Of a stretch of DNA of 7,325 nt, positions 1 through 6,909 are shown piece by piece (positions within the stretch are counted from its first letter, which is position 1; each line of letters starts with the position of its first letter). Under the pieces are notes generated by a model that saw nothing but the letters and a program-made list of their open reading frames with translations, was not told the DNA's origin and searched no databases. The DNA lies in the NCBI GenBank assembly GCA_947460045.1, contig CANHGC010000074.1, positions 1 to 7,325 on the forward strand, given 5' to 3'. This DNA is from Bacteroidota bacterium (GTDB lineage: Bacteria > Bacteroidota > Bacteroidia > NS11-12g > UBA955). The translations under genes were made by a program, and so were the position numbers.

Positions 1-1
1 G

Positions 2-1153
2 GGATTAGTCGCAGAAACGCCCGAGCAAGCCTTGGAAGCAGCGCAAAAAGTGAAAGAACATTTCCAATCTGATTGGTGTGTGGTAAAAGCCCAGATCCAT
101 GCGGGTGGTCGCGGAAAGGGTAAAATCCAGGGCAGCGAGCAGCGCGGAGTTCAAGTGGCCAAGAACCCAGAGCAGGCCTCAGACATCGCAAAGAATTTGT
201 TGGGCGGCACATTGGTGACCATTCAAACAGGTGCTGCAGGTAAATTGGTGAGCAAGGTTTTGGTGGCTCAGGATGTATTTTATCCTGGCGCGAACGAGCC
301 CAAAGAGTATTATATGAGTGTGTTGTTGGATCGTGCAACCAAAAGAAATGTGATCATTTACACCACAGAAGGTGGGATGGACATTGAAGAGGTTGCTGAG
401 CAGCATCCAGAGAAAATCCACAGAGAGTGGGTGAATCCCGCCGTGGGTTTGCAGTCTTTCCAAGCGCGCAAAATTGCGTTCAACTTGGGTTTAGAAGGTA
501 AGGCATTCAAAGAAATGGTCACATTTGTTACCGCTTTGTATAAGGCTTACGATGAAACCGATAGCGCCATGTTTGAGATCAACCCTGTGTTGAAGACGTC
601 AGACGATCGCATCATCGCAGTGGATGCAAAAGTAGACTTGGATGATAACGCTTTGTATCGTCACAAAGATTACTTGGAATTGCGCGATTTGGCTGAAGAA
701 GATCCTACTGAAGTGGAAGCCGGTAAATTCAACTTGAACTATGTGAAGCTCGACGGTAACGTGGGCTGTATGGTGAACGGTGCGGGTTTGGCGATGGCAA
801 CCATGGATATTATCAAGTTGAGCGGTGGTGAGCCAGCGAACTTTTTGGATGTAGGAGGTACTGCCAATGCAGAAACTGTAGAAAACGGTTTCCGTATCAT
901 TATGTCGGACCCCAACGTGAAGGCGATTTTGATCAATATTTTCGGTGGTATCGTTCGTTGCGATCGTGTAGCCAACGGAGTGGTTGAAGCTTACCGCAAA
1001 ATTGGTGATGTACAAATCCCAATCATTGTGCGTTTGCAGGGTACCAATGCCGTAGAAGCCAAGCGCATCATCGATGAGAGTGGTTTGAAAGTATACAGTG
1101 CTATCACTTTGTCTGAAGCTGCCGCTTTGGTTGAGCAAGTTTTGAAAGCCTAA
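2..1153 (+). CDS. sucC: Succinyl-CoA synthetase (ADP-forming), beta subunit, 5'-truncated by window edge
   Basis: Beta chain of the TCA-cycle enzyme that interconverts succinyl-CoA and succinate with substrate-level nucleotide phosphorylation; it works in the cytoplasm as a complex with the alpha chain SucD. The open frame runs from the window edge, giving 383 visible codons. Against my memory of E. coli SucC (388 aa) and slightly longer Bacteroidota forms, only about 20 N-terminal residues are missing, so the TTG at 32 is an internal Leu codon and not a start. Visible signatures are the ATP-grasp glycine loop HAGGRGKGK (nt 98-124), FEINPV with the Mg-binding Asn (nt 581-583), the paired Asp 14 residues later (nt 623-625), GCMVNGAGLAMATMD, GEPANFLDVGG, and the ligase-type CoA motif NIFGGIVRCD (nt 935-964). 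The wording (STEGGMDIEEVAE, LFEINPVLKTSD-like) is the Bacteroidota version. No sucD follows; a terminator comes 20 nt after the stop, so this is the last gene of its transcript. Nucleotide specificity (ATP or GTP) cannot be told by eye. Confidence 0.97.
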   Translation, partial: GLVAETPEQALEAAQKVKEHFQSDWCVVKAQIHAGGRGKGKIQGSEQRGVQVAKNPEQASDIAKNLLGGTLVTIQTGAAGKLVSKVLVAQDVFYPGANEPKEYYMSVLLDRATKRNVIIYTTEGGMDIEEVAEQHPEKIHREWVNPAVGLQSFQARKIAFNLGLEGKAFKEMVTFVTALYKAYDETDSAMFEINPVLKTSDDRIIAVDAKVDLDDNALYRHKDYLELRDLAEEDPTEVEAGKFNLNYVKLDGNVGCMVNGAGLAMATMDIIKLSGGEPANFLDVGGTANAETVENGFRIIMSDPNVKAILINIFGGIVRCDRVANGVVEAYRKIGDVQIPIIVRLQGTNAVEAKRIIDESGLKVYSAITLSEAAALVEQVLKA

Positions 1154-1173
1154 TTGATATTTTTGATTGATAC

Positions 1174-1206
1174 AAAAAGGGAACCCATTGGGTTCCCTTT
1201 TTTTTT
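1174..1206 (+). terminator. Rho-independent terminator of sucC
   Basis: A perfect 8-bp stem GGGAACCC (1179-1186) / GGGTTCCC (1190-1197) with a 3-nt ATT loop is followed by nine T (1198-1206). Five A before the stem (1174-1178) can extend it by A-U pairs. It lies 20 nt after the sucC stop and well before the next promoter, so it should end the sucC transcript. The flanking A run gives a T run on the other strand, but no minus-strand gene ends here. Confidence 0.93.
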
Positions 1207-1256
1207 ACTGTACAATTGAACGGGCAGTGTGATTTTGAGTGAATAAGGTGCAAATA

Positions 1257-1283
1257 TTGCCGCTGTATTGCCGTTTATCTTTG
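1257..1283 (+). promoter_or_regulatory. Putative Bacteroidota-type promoter of the TPR gene
   Basis: TATCTTTG at 1276-1283 matches the Bacteroidota sigma-ABfr -7 consensus TAnnTTTG exactly. The best upstream -33 candidate is a TTG at 1257-1259 (in TATTG), with a 16-bp spacer that is somewhat short for the usual TTTG box. The -7 box ends 4 nt before the ATG at 1288, so the expected transcription start falls on or next to the start codon. The position after the sucC terminator supports an independent promoter. The -7 match is direct; its activity is inferred. Confidence 0.6.
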
Positions 1284-1287
1284 AATT

Positions 1288-4266
1288 ATGAGATTGGCAT
1301 TTTTTGTCGTGATGTTGTTTGGGTTTACCTCCTTGTTGGCTCAAGAAGGCAAGCAGAATCAATTCCCGGAGACCCACTTTGATCGGGGTGTTGAATTGTA
1401 TCGTGAAGGTAGATTCAATGCTGCTGCGGCACAGTTTCGGAGTTATTTGAATTTGGTACCCACTGGCAGCAATCGGTCTGAGGCGGAGTACTATTATTCC
1501 ATCGCGAAATTGCGTGCTGGACATACAGACGGAGTGGCTTCATTGCAGCAGTTTCTGGACCAGAACCCTGGTTCTTTGAAAACCACCGAAGCCAATTTGG
1601 CCTTGGGGGATTTCTATTATTTGAAGTCGAAATACAGCAGTGCATTGCGGTATTACAAGCAAGTGGATGAGAAGGCGATTGAAAAGGAATTGCGCTCTCA
1701 GTTCAATTATCGCAAGGGATTTTGTTTGGTAAATGGCAAGAAATACAAAGAAGCCGTTGAGGTTTTGAAAGCGGTGGCAGATGCCCCTGGGGAGTACCGC
1801 GATTTGGGAAGTTACTACTACGGATATGCGTGTTTGATGATGGGAGATTATCCACAAGCGATTACGGCTTTTGAGAGGATTCGGGATAAGGGGTATGACA
1901 ATGTGCGTTTTTATTTGGCACAGGTTCACTACCAAATGAACAATTATGACTATGCGTTGGCGGAGTTGGAGAAGGTGGGTAAGAAAGTGCCACAGAACCA
2001 AGTGCAGTGGTTGAAGGGCAAGTGTTATTTCCGGAAAAACGCGTTTGATAAAGCGGCTGAATCGTATCGTTTGGCTCAACTATCGCCCGACACGTTGAAA
2101 GTTGAGGAGAAATACGAAATTGGGTATTCATTTTATCGCACAGGAGATTACGAAGGCAGTGTGTTGTGGTTGAGCAGTGTGGCGGCGATGGGAGATAGTT
2201 TATCGCAGATCGCGAGTTTCCAGTTGGGCAATGCGTTGATGAAGCAGAAAAACAACCGTGAAGCCATGAATGCCTATGCGGAAGCGTTTAGAACTGGTTA
2301 TAACCCAGATATCGCCGAGATGGCTTTGTTCAATCAGGCGAAATTGGCCATTTTGTTGGGAGATAATCAGAGTATTGGTTTGTTGGATAAGTATGTGAAG
2401 TTGTTCCCGGAGAAGGCGAATGCGAAAGAGGCCACAAAATTGAAAGCGAGGTTGTTGATCAATACGGATAGTTATCGCGAGGCGGTGGCATTGTTGGATG
2501 GATTGGGGGAGTTGGATGCGCAAACCGAAGACGTGTATCAAAAAGTGACATTGGCACGGGGGATGGAGTTGTTCAAGAGTCGGAATTTTACCGGTGCATT
2601 GGAATTGTTTGAAAAGTGTGCAGCGAGGCGTTCAAATGCGGATTATGCTGCGCAGGCCATGTTTTGGAAGGCAGAGGCGTTGATGTTGCAGGGCAATGAA
2701 TCGGCGGCGGTGAGTGCGTATCAGGCGTTTTTGGATCGACCAGCGGCGGCGAGTACCGAGGTGTTCCCCTATGCGTATTATGGTTTGGGTTATGTGAAGT
2801 TTCAGCAGAAGAAATACGCGGAGGCCAGCGAATATTATTTGGGTTTCACTGTGAAAGCGGCCCAAGGGCGTTATGAAGAGAGAATGGTACACGATGCTTA
2901 TTTGCGTTTGGGCGACTGTTACTTCATGGTGAAGCAGCTCAATGAGGCAGTGAAGGCGTATGCTTATGTGAGTGGAAAGAAGGGTGCGGATGCGGATTAC
3001 GCGTTGTATCAGAGCGGATTGATTTACGGATTGATCAGTAAATCGGAAGAAAAGGTGAGTGCCATGAAGCGATTGATTACGGAGTTTCCGACTTCTAGGT
3101 TTGTGGTGGATGCCTATTTTGAAACGGCTGAAGAATATACTGTGATGGGTAGAATGGCTGATGCAGAGAAATATTACACCGAGATTTTGGAAAAATTCCC
3201 ATCCAATCCAAGGGCCAATCGCGCGTATTCTACGTTGGGTAGGATTTACTATAATTCGAACAAGATGAACAGTGCGGTGGATATTTATTCAAAGCTGTAC
3301 GACAATTACCCTGGTACTCCGGAGGCGAAAATTGCCAATGATATGGTGAAGAAGATTTATGCGGAACAGGGCGATGCGAAGCAGTATGTAAGGTGGAAGA
3401 AGGACCGTGGTGGTATCTCCAACGAAGACCAAGACAGTTTGATGTATGAAGTGGGTTACAATGCCTACGAAAAGGGAGATTTTGCCATCGCCAAGAAGGG
3501 TTTTGACTCTTACTTACAGGATTACCCCAAAGGTGGATTTTATTTGTTGGCGCATTATTATTTGGCGCAATCAAACGAAGAATTGAAGAACAAGGAAGAA
3601 GCGATCAGGAATTATTCAATTGTGGCATTGGCGAACAGTGGTGATTTGAAGGAAGACGCGGCGTTGGCGGTGTTGAAGTTGAGTGGTGAGAACCCCACTT
3701 GTGATCAGGTGTTGGCGTTTGTTGAAGTGCTGGAGCCCATCACCCAGAGTCGTGAAACCAAGCAGAATTGCTGGCAAACGATGATGTATTGTTATGCGAA
3801 GTCGGGCAATACCTCAGGATTGGAGGCAATTTCGGCAAAGGTGTTAGAAGATAAAGGCACCCCTGCTGAGATGCGTACGGAGGCGAAGTTGATTTTGGTG
3901 AAATCGGATATCAAAATGGGAAAAACGGAGAATGTATTGAGCGATTTGAAGGGAATTTACGGAAAGGATAACAACCGATTTGCTGCTGAAGCAAAGTACG
4001 TTGAGGCTCAGTATTTGTATGGAATCGATAGTTTGGAGCAGTGTAAAGCATCATGCTATGCTGTTTTGGATGAATTCAATGGATATGATTTGTGGGTGGG
4101 TCGCGCGTTGATTTTGTTGGGCGATGCGTTTAAAAAAGAGGGTGATCTTTTCAATGCAAAGGCCACATGGAACGGGGTGATTGAGAATTTTGATGTGGCT
4201 GAATTGAAGAAGGAAGCCAAGGCCAAGTTGGATCAGCTGGCTGCAGAACAAGCGAACAAGCCGTAA
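1288..4266 (+). CDS. Large exported tetratricopeptide-repeat (TPR) protein, 992 aa
   Basis: Function unknown; probably a periplasmic or outer-membrane-associated scaffold for protein-protein contacts. Residues 1-18 form a signal peptide (Met-Arg, then a hydrophobic core FFVVMLFGF, cleavage likely at SLLA|Q, 18/19). There is no lipobox Cys, so it is not a lipoprotein. Nearly all of the rest is helical TPR/TPR-like units of about 34 residues: clear ones start near 29 (FDRGVELYREGRFNAAAAQF), 101, 138, 175, 206, 240, 274, 308, 456, 494, 536, 571, 608, 645, 719, 753 and 936, with the usual Y/F-x-x-G-x-x-Y and 'Y..A...Y' spacing. There is no catalytic motif and no C-terminal T9SS sorting domain; it ends in a charged helix (QLAAEQANKP). 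It resembles, from memory, the ~1000-aa exported TPR protein found across Flavobacteriia and usually annotated only as 'tetratricopeptide repeat protein'. ATG 1288 is chosen because it opens the signal peptide; no Shine-Dalgarno is visible. Leu codons are overwhelmingly TTG. Family call is secure, role is not. Confidence 0.93.
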   Translation: MRLAFFVVMLFGFTSLLAQEGKQNQFPETHFDRGVELYREGRFNAAAAQFRSYLNLVPTGSNRSEAEYYYSIAKLRAGHTDGVASLQQFLDQNPGSLKTTEANLALGDFYYLKSKYSSALRYYKQVDEKAIEKELRSQFNYRKGFCLVNGKKYKEAVEVLKAVADAPGEYRDLGSYYYGYACLMMGDYPQAITAFERIRDKGYDNVRFYLAQVHYQMNNYDYALAELEKVGKKVPQNQVQWLKGKCYFRKNAFDKAAESYRLAQLSPDTLKVEEKYEIGYSFYRTGDYEGSVLWLSSVAAMGDSLSQIASFQLGNALMKQKNNREAMNAYAEAFRTGYNPDIAEMALFNQAKLAILLGDNQSIGLLDKYVKLFPEKANAKEATKLKARLLINTDSYREAVALLDGLGELDAQTEDVYQKVTLARGMELFKSRNFTGALELFEKCAARRSNADYAAQAMFWKAEALMLQGNESAAVSAYQAFLDRPAAASTEVFPYAYYGLGYVKFQQKKYAEASEYYLGFTVKAAQGRYEERMVHDAYLRLGDCYFMVKQLNEAVKAYAYVSGKKGADADYALYQSGLIYGLISKSEEKVSAMKRLITEFPTSRFVVDAYFETAEEYTVMGRMADAEKYYTEILEKFPSNPRANRAYSTLGRIYYNSNKMNSAVDIYSKLYDNYPGTPEAKIANDMVKKIYAEQGDAKQYVRWKKDRGGISNEDQDSLMYEVGYNAYEKGDFAIAKKGFDSYLQDYPKGGFYLLAHYYLAQSNEELKNKEEAIRNYSIVALANSGDLKEDAALAVLKLSGENPTCDQVLAFVEVLEPITQSRETKQNCWQTMMYCYAKSGNTSGLEAISAKVLEDKGTPAEMRTEAKLILVKSDIKMGKTENVLSDLKGIYGKDNNRFAAEAKYVEAQYLYGIDSLEQCKASCYAVLDEFNGYDLWVGRALILLGDAFKKEGDLFNAKATWNGVIENFDVAELKKEAKAKLDQLAAEQANKP

Positions 4267-4298
4267 GGCAAAATTGGTCGATTTCATATGGTTTACAG

Positions 4299-4326
4299 AA
4301 GGGCGGCAACGCCCTTTTGTTTTTTT
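4299..4326 (+). terminator. Rho-independent terminator of the TPR gene
   Basis: Stem AAGGGCG (4299-4305) / CGCCCTT (4310-4316) closes a GCAA tetraloop (4306-4309, GNRA class, which stabilises hairpins). A T-rich run interrupted by one G (4319) continues to 4326. It starts 32 nt after the TPR stop codon and lies directly in front of the next gene, so the two + genes are probably separate transcription units, with possible partial read-through. Confidence 0.88.
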
Positions 4327-4331
4327 GGGTC

Positions 4332-4339
4332 TATATTCG
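4332..4339 (+). promoter_or_regulatory. Possible -7 element of the T9SS cargo gene
   Basis: TATATTCG differs from the Bacteroidota -7 consensus TAnnTTTG at one position. It lies 16 nt before the chosen ATG (4356), which would give a leader of roughly a dozen nt. No TTTG box is found at the normal -33 distance; that position falls inside the preceding terminator hairpin. The call is weak: the gene could instead depend on read-through or an activator. Confidence 0.3.
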
Positions 4340-4355
4340 TTATAAATCAAAATGT

Positions 4356-6653
4356 ATGAGGATCATATTGTTACTATTCATAACCTGCTTGTTTCAAATT
4401 TCGGGTATGGCGCAGCCGCCGATTTGTGGGGCAAATAGTTTGACGAAATACGTACAATATCAACTGCTAGAAACGGGATACCGAAATTTGGAGGTGAACG
4501 GAATACGTTATTTCAATCAAGGGTATTGGGTTTCTGGATTTGTTGAAAGATCAGCCAGCGCCAATAGGGATTTTTTCTTGTCTAAACTCAATGATACCGG
4601 GGGAGTCGTGTTTAGCAAAGTGATGGGTGATGTGGCTCAAGAAGGAGGGTATTGCAGCGCATTGCCCGTTTCTGATGGTTGTTTGATTTCAGGTAGAAGT
4701 AAGGGCGCCAAAGATGTAGCGATTATCGCCAAAATAACCAATACGGGAAGTATCGCATGGTCGAGAACTACCGAGTCTGTTTCGGGCAGTTATGATGCCA
4801 TTCGCGGGGTTCATATGGATGAGGCCAAAGACCAAATTGTGGCGGTGGGAACGGGGATGCAGCAAACAGGCAAAGCCAATGTGATGATTTTGAGTTTGGA
4901 TAAGAATGGAAACACCCTTTGGACGAGAAATATTGATTTGGGTGGCGCACAGCACCATTTAAACGCCATAAAAAAAATAGACAGTATTTATTATATCGCT
5001 GGCTGGGCACAGTTTTCGGGTGTTTGGAAACCTACCTTGATTCAGATTTCTGAGACTGGGCGACTGGTCAAAGGTCAGTATGCCGATGTTGCCGGAAATT
5101 CCATTTATGTGGATATGGAGGTGAGTCCATCAGGCAAGCTATATCTGTTGGGGTTTTCCGTTGTTTCTGGCCTACAGTATGGGTTTCTTACTTGTATGTC
5201 GAAGCAAGGCAACGTGATTTGGCGGAAGTATTTGGGTTACGGAAACAGTGATTTTGGCGATAATTTATTCTATGATAACGGTCAATTGTGGGTGTTTGGA
5301 CAGACGACGGTTTCAGGTGTGGGGAAGCGGGAGTTTTTTGTGAAGTACGATACATTGGGGTCGGTTCAGAGCAGAGGAGGGCTGTATGAGTCGCCTTTTG
5401 CTTTTGCTGCGAAAATCAATGGATGGCCTGTAGGTCGTTCGCACTTTGGGGGTATTGCCGTGGTTGGTATCGACAATAAGTCATCGAATACAACGCACTT
5501 TGAAATCATGTTCACCAATCCTTGTGATCAGAGCGGTTGTTCGGTGAATCCTGAATCTGATTTGATATCTCAGAATTACAGTGTCTCAGAGAAAAGTGTG
5601 AGTTTGCCTTCCACGAATTCCACCAATGGGGGGTTAATCGATGTTTCAATAAGTTCGTTGGGATTGAATGTTTCTGAGAAGTTCTCTTGTTACAGAAATT
5701 GTAGTTTTAACGCAATTCGCAAGGTGCCAGGCTTGTTGAAGATTTGTAACAATGGCACAGACAAAGTTGCGGTTAACGCAAGCGCGGCGGATTGCAAATA
5801 TCTTTGGGAAAACGGCGATACTGCGGCTTCTCGGGAGTTAGTGAAAGCCGGAACTTACTGGGTGAAAACCTATAATGATTGCGGCATCAGGATAGATACC
5901 ATTGTGGTAGTGGGTGTTGATCAACCAACTAAAACAAGGCTGTCGGACTCGTTGTATTGCTACAAGGGGTGGTCTTACTTTGCAAATATTACCTCGATGC
6001 AAGAAACCACTATCGCATGGGAAAACGGTGATGCTTCATGGAGTAGGAGCATTACCCAATCCGGTAAATATTGGTATGAAGTCAGCAATCGCTGTGGGGT
6101 TTGGCGAGATACGTTTTTGATTACGGAGGATTCTGCGCCAAAATCGGTGTTGCCCAAACAAATGAACTTGTGCAACGGCAGCAATGCAATGCTCGATGGT
6201 ACCCAGATTGGCAAAGGGAAATACCAGTATCTTTGGGAAGATGGTAGTAAAGTGCCTACAAGTTGGGTTTCTGGTTCGTCGCTGAAAATTTTAAAAACAT
6301 GGAATCTCTGTGGGAGCATCAACGATACGGTGAATGTGGTGTTTGGCGAATGCAACTGCAGTTTTTGGGTTCCCAATGCATTTACACCAAGGGCGAGCGT
6401 GGGCAAGAACGATGGTTGGAAGCCTGTTTTTAATTGTGCGGCCGATGCTACATTTAGTATCTATTCTCGTTGGGGGGAGTGTTTGGTTCGGGATCAATCC
6501 ATCAATGTGCCTTGGGATGGGTATTACATGGGTGATTTGGTTCCAGACGGCGTTTATATTTATATCATAAATGGTAAATATACCAGTAGCACGAAAGGGT
6601 GGCAGAGGATGGATAAGAGCGGTACAGTGTTGGTTTTAGATGGCGGGAAATGA
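4356..6653 (+). CDS. Modular T9SS-secreted surface protein: beta-propeller-like region, three 71-aa modules, type B C-terminal domain
   Basis: A 765-aa cargo of the type IX secretion system; ligand or activity unknown. Residues 1-19 are a signal peptide (MRIILLLF..., cleavage likely GMA|Q). Residues 20-388 hold six copies of a beta-propeller-blade-like motif (pattern 'hhhhK/S h..xG.h.W'), starting near D72, D120, N175, K225, Q274 and R325, i.e. every 48-55 residues. A Cys-containing linker (C390, C395, C445, C449) leads to three Ig-like modules beginning at C464, C535 and C606, each with W(E)(N/D)G about 20 residues on and CG...DT 25 residues later. Residues 666-765 are the gliding-motility-associated (CHU_C/type B) sorting domain: FWVPNAFTP (670-678), N685-D686, IYSRWG (702-707), WDG (720-722), PDGVYIY, and GTVLVLDGGK at the end. 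The known route is Sec export, then T9SS passage and release or anchoring at the surface. The start is ATG 4356 because it opens the signal peptide; the open frame extends upstream to a TTG in the terminator, which is not credible. No PorP/SprF-like partner, often encoded next to type B cargos, is in the window. Confidence 0.92.
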   Translation: MRIILLLFITCLFQISGMAQPPICGANSLTKYVQYQLLETGYRNLEVNGIRYFNQGYWVSGFVERSASANRDFFLSKLNDTGGVVFSKVMGDVAQEGGYCSALPVSDGCLISGRSKGAKDVAIIAKITNTGSIAWSRTTESVSGSYDAIRGVHMDEAKDQIVAVGTGMQQTGKANVMILSLDKNGNTLWTRNIDLGGAQHHLNAIKKIDSIYYIAGWAQFSGVWKPTLIQISETGRLVKGQYADVAGNSIYVDMEVSPSGKLYLLGFSVVSGLQYGFLTCMSKQGNVIWRKYLGYGNSDFGDNLFYDNGQLWVFGQTTVSGVGKREFFVKYDTLGSVQSRGGLYESPFAFAAKINGWPVGRSHFGGIAVVGIDNKSSNTTHFEIMFTNPCDQSGCSVNPESDLISQNYSVSEKSVSLPSTNSTNGGLIDVSISSLGLNVSEKFSCYRNCSFNAIRKVPGLLKICNNGTDKVAVNASAADCKYLWENGDTAASRELVKAGTYWVKTYNDCGIRIDTIVVVGVDQPTKTRLSDSLYCYKGWSYFANITSMQETTIAWENGDASWSRSITQSGKYWYEVSNRCGVWRDTFLITEDSAPKSVLPKQMNLCNGSNAMLDGTQIGKGKYQYLWEDGSKVPTSWVSGSSLKILKTWNLCGSINDTVNVVFGECNCSFWVPNAFTPRASVGKNDGWKPVFNCAADATFSIYSRWGECLVRDQSINVPWDGYYMGDLVPDGVYIYIINGKYTSSTKGWQRMDKSGTVLVLDGGK

Positions 6654-6714
6654 GATTGGCCTGCATCGATCGTTTTGAATTGTGATCCAGGCTTCAGTAT
6701 GAAAATCGGGGTAT

Positions 6715-6737
6715 AGATTCACAGATTCACAAATTCA
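6715..6737. repeat. Short tandem repeat, 8-bp unit AGATTCAC
   Basis: Two exact copies of AGATTCAC (6715-6722 and 6723-6730) are followed by a degenerate third (AAATTCA, 6731-6737). It lies in the non-coding region between the convergent genes, 62 nt after the T9SS cargo stop. No reading frame or regulatory role is apparent. Confidence 0.75.
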
Positions 6738-6804
6738 ATGTCGGTGGCATTGGGCTTGTTTGATTACAAGAGATTTTCGATTGGTGCGATGGGGTATGTG
6801 AGAT

Positions 6805-6846
6805 AAAAACGAAGAAGGGGGGCGCATCGCGCCCCCCTTCTTCGTT
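6805..6846 (-). terminator. Strong 18-bp hairpin, likely terminator of the minus-strand gene
   Basis: The left arm 6808-6825 (AACGAAGAAGGGGGGCGC) pairs perfectly over 18 bp with the right arm 6829-6846, leaving a 3-nt loop (ATC on +). Read on the minus strand, the stem is followed by a T run (the complement of the A run 6805-6809) and lies 61 nt past the stop codon of the minus-strand gene, which is the layout of an intrinsic terminator. On the + strand the stem is followed by CGGGG with no long T run, so termination of the + cargo gene here would be weaker, although the stem could still protect the 3' end of its mRNA. Confidence 0.85.
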
Positions 6847-6874
6847 CGGGGTTTCCCTTGTTTTAGATGACGGG

Positions 6875-6909
6875 ATTCTAAATGGTTTGAATTCTAAATG
6901 GTTTGAATT
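6875..6909. repeat. 16-bp tandem duplication next to the minus-strand stop codon
   Basis: The unit ATTCTAAATGGTTTGA occurs twice without a gap (6875-6890 and 6891-6906), and the first three bases of a third copy follow (6907-6909). The array ends inside the minus-strand TAA stop (complement of 6908-6910) and lies between that stop and the terminator hairpin, so it belongs to the 3' untranslated region. It may be simple replication slippage. Confidence 0.9.

Noticed and set aside
32..34. TTG as the start of sucC
   Set aside because: The frame is open to the window edge, and the residues before it (GLVAETPEQA) align with the conserved N-terminal part of SucC, so it is an internal Leu.
599..1138. 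Long minus-strand open frames inside sucC (also 179-463 and 739-975)
   Set aside because: They lie fully inside the strongly conserved sucC frame, give low-complexity His/Thr/Ile-rich translations, and have no promoter or start context.
1415..4350. Several minus-strand open frames of 76-179 aa within the TPR gene
   Set aside because: They are shadows caused by the biased TTG/GCG codon use of the + gene; no recognisable domains, and several overlap each other.
4317..4355. Upstream TTG start for the cargo gene adding 13 residues
   Set aside because: It falls in the T run of the preceding terminator and would place a non-signal segment before an otherwise normal signal peptide.
4352..4438. 28-codon ATG frame overlapping the cargo start, out of frame
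   Set aside because: It starts 4 nt before the real ATG by chance (AATGTATG); no ribosome binding site and no recognisable product. A translational decoy cannot be excluded but nothing supports it.
5914..6570. Small frames within the cargo gene on both strands (5914-6120 +, 6334-6570 +, 5975-6406 -, 6291-6497 -)
   Set aside because: All overlap the Ig-like modules or the sorting domain of the real protein and have no coding signature of their own.
6654..6804. Possible small gene or RNA between the cargo gene and the hairpin
   Set aside because: Only very short frames are present (for example ATGAAAATCGGGGTATAG), no conserved structure is visible, and the weak GCCTG/CAGGC inverted pair (6659-6663/6688-6692) does not make a convincing stem.
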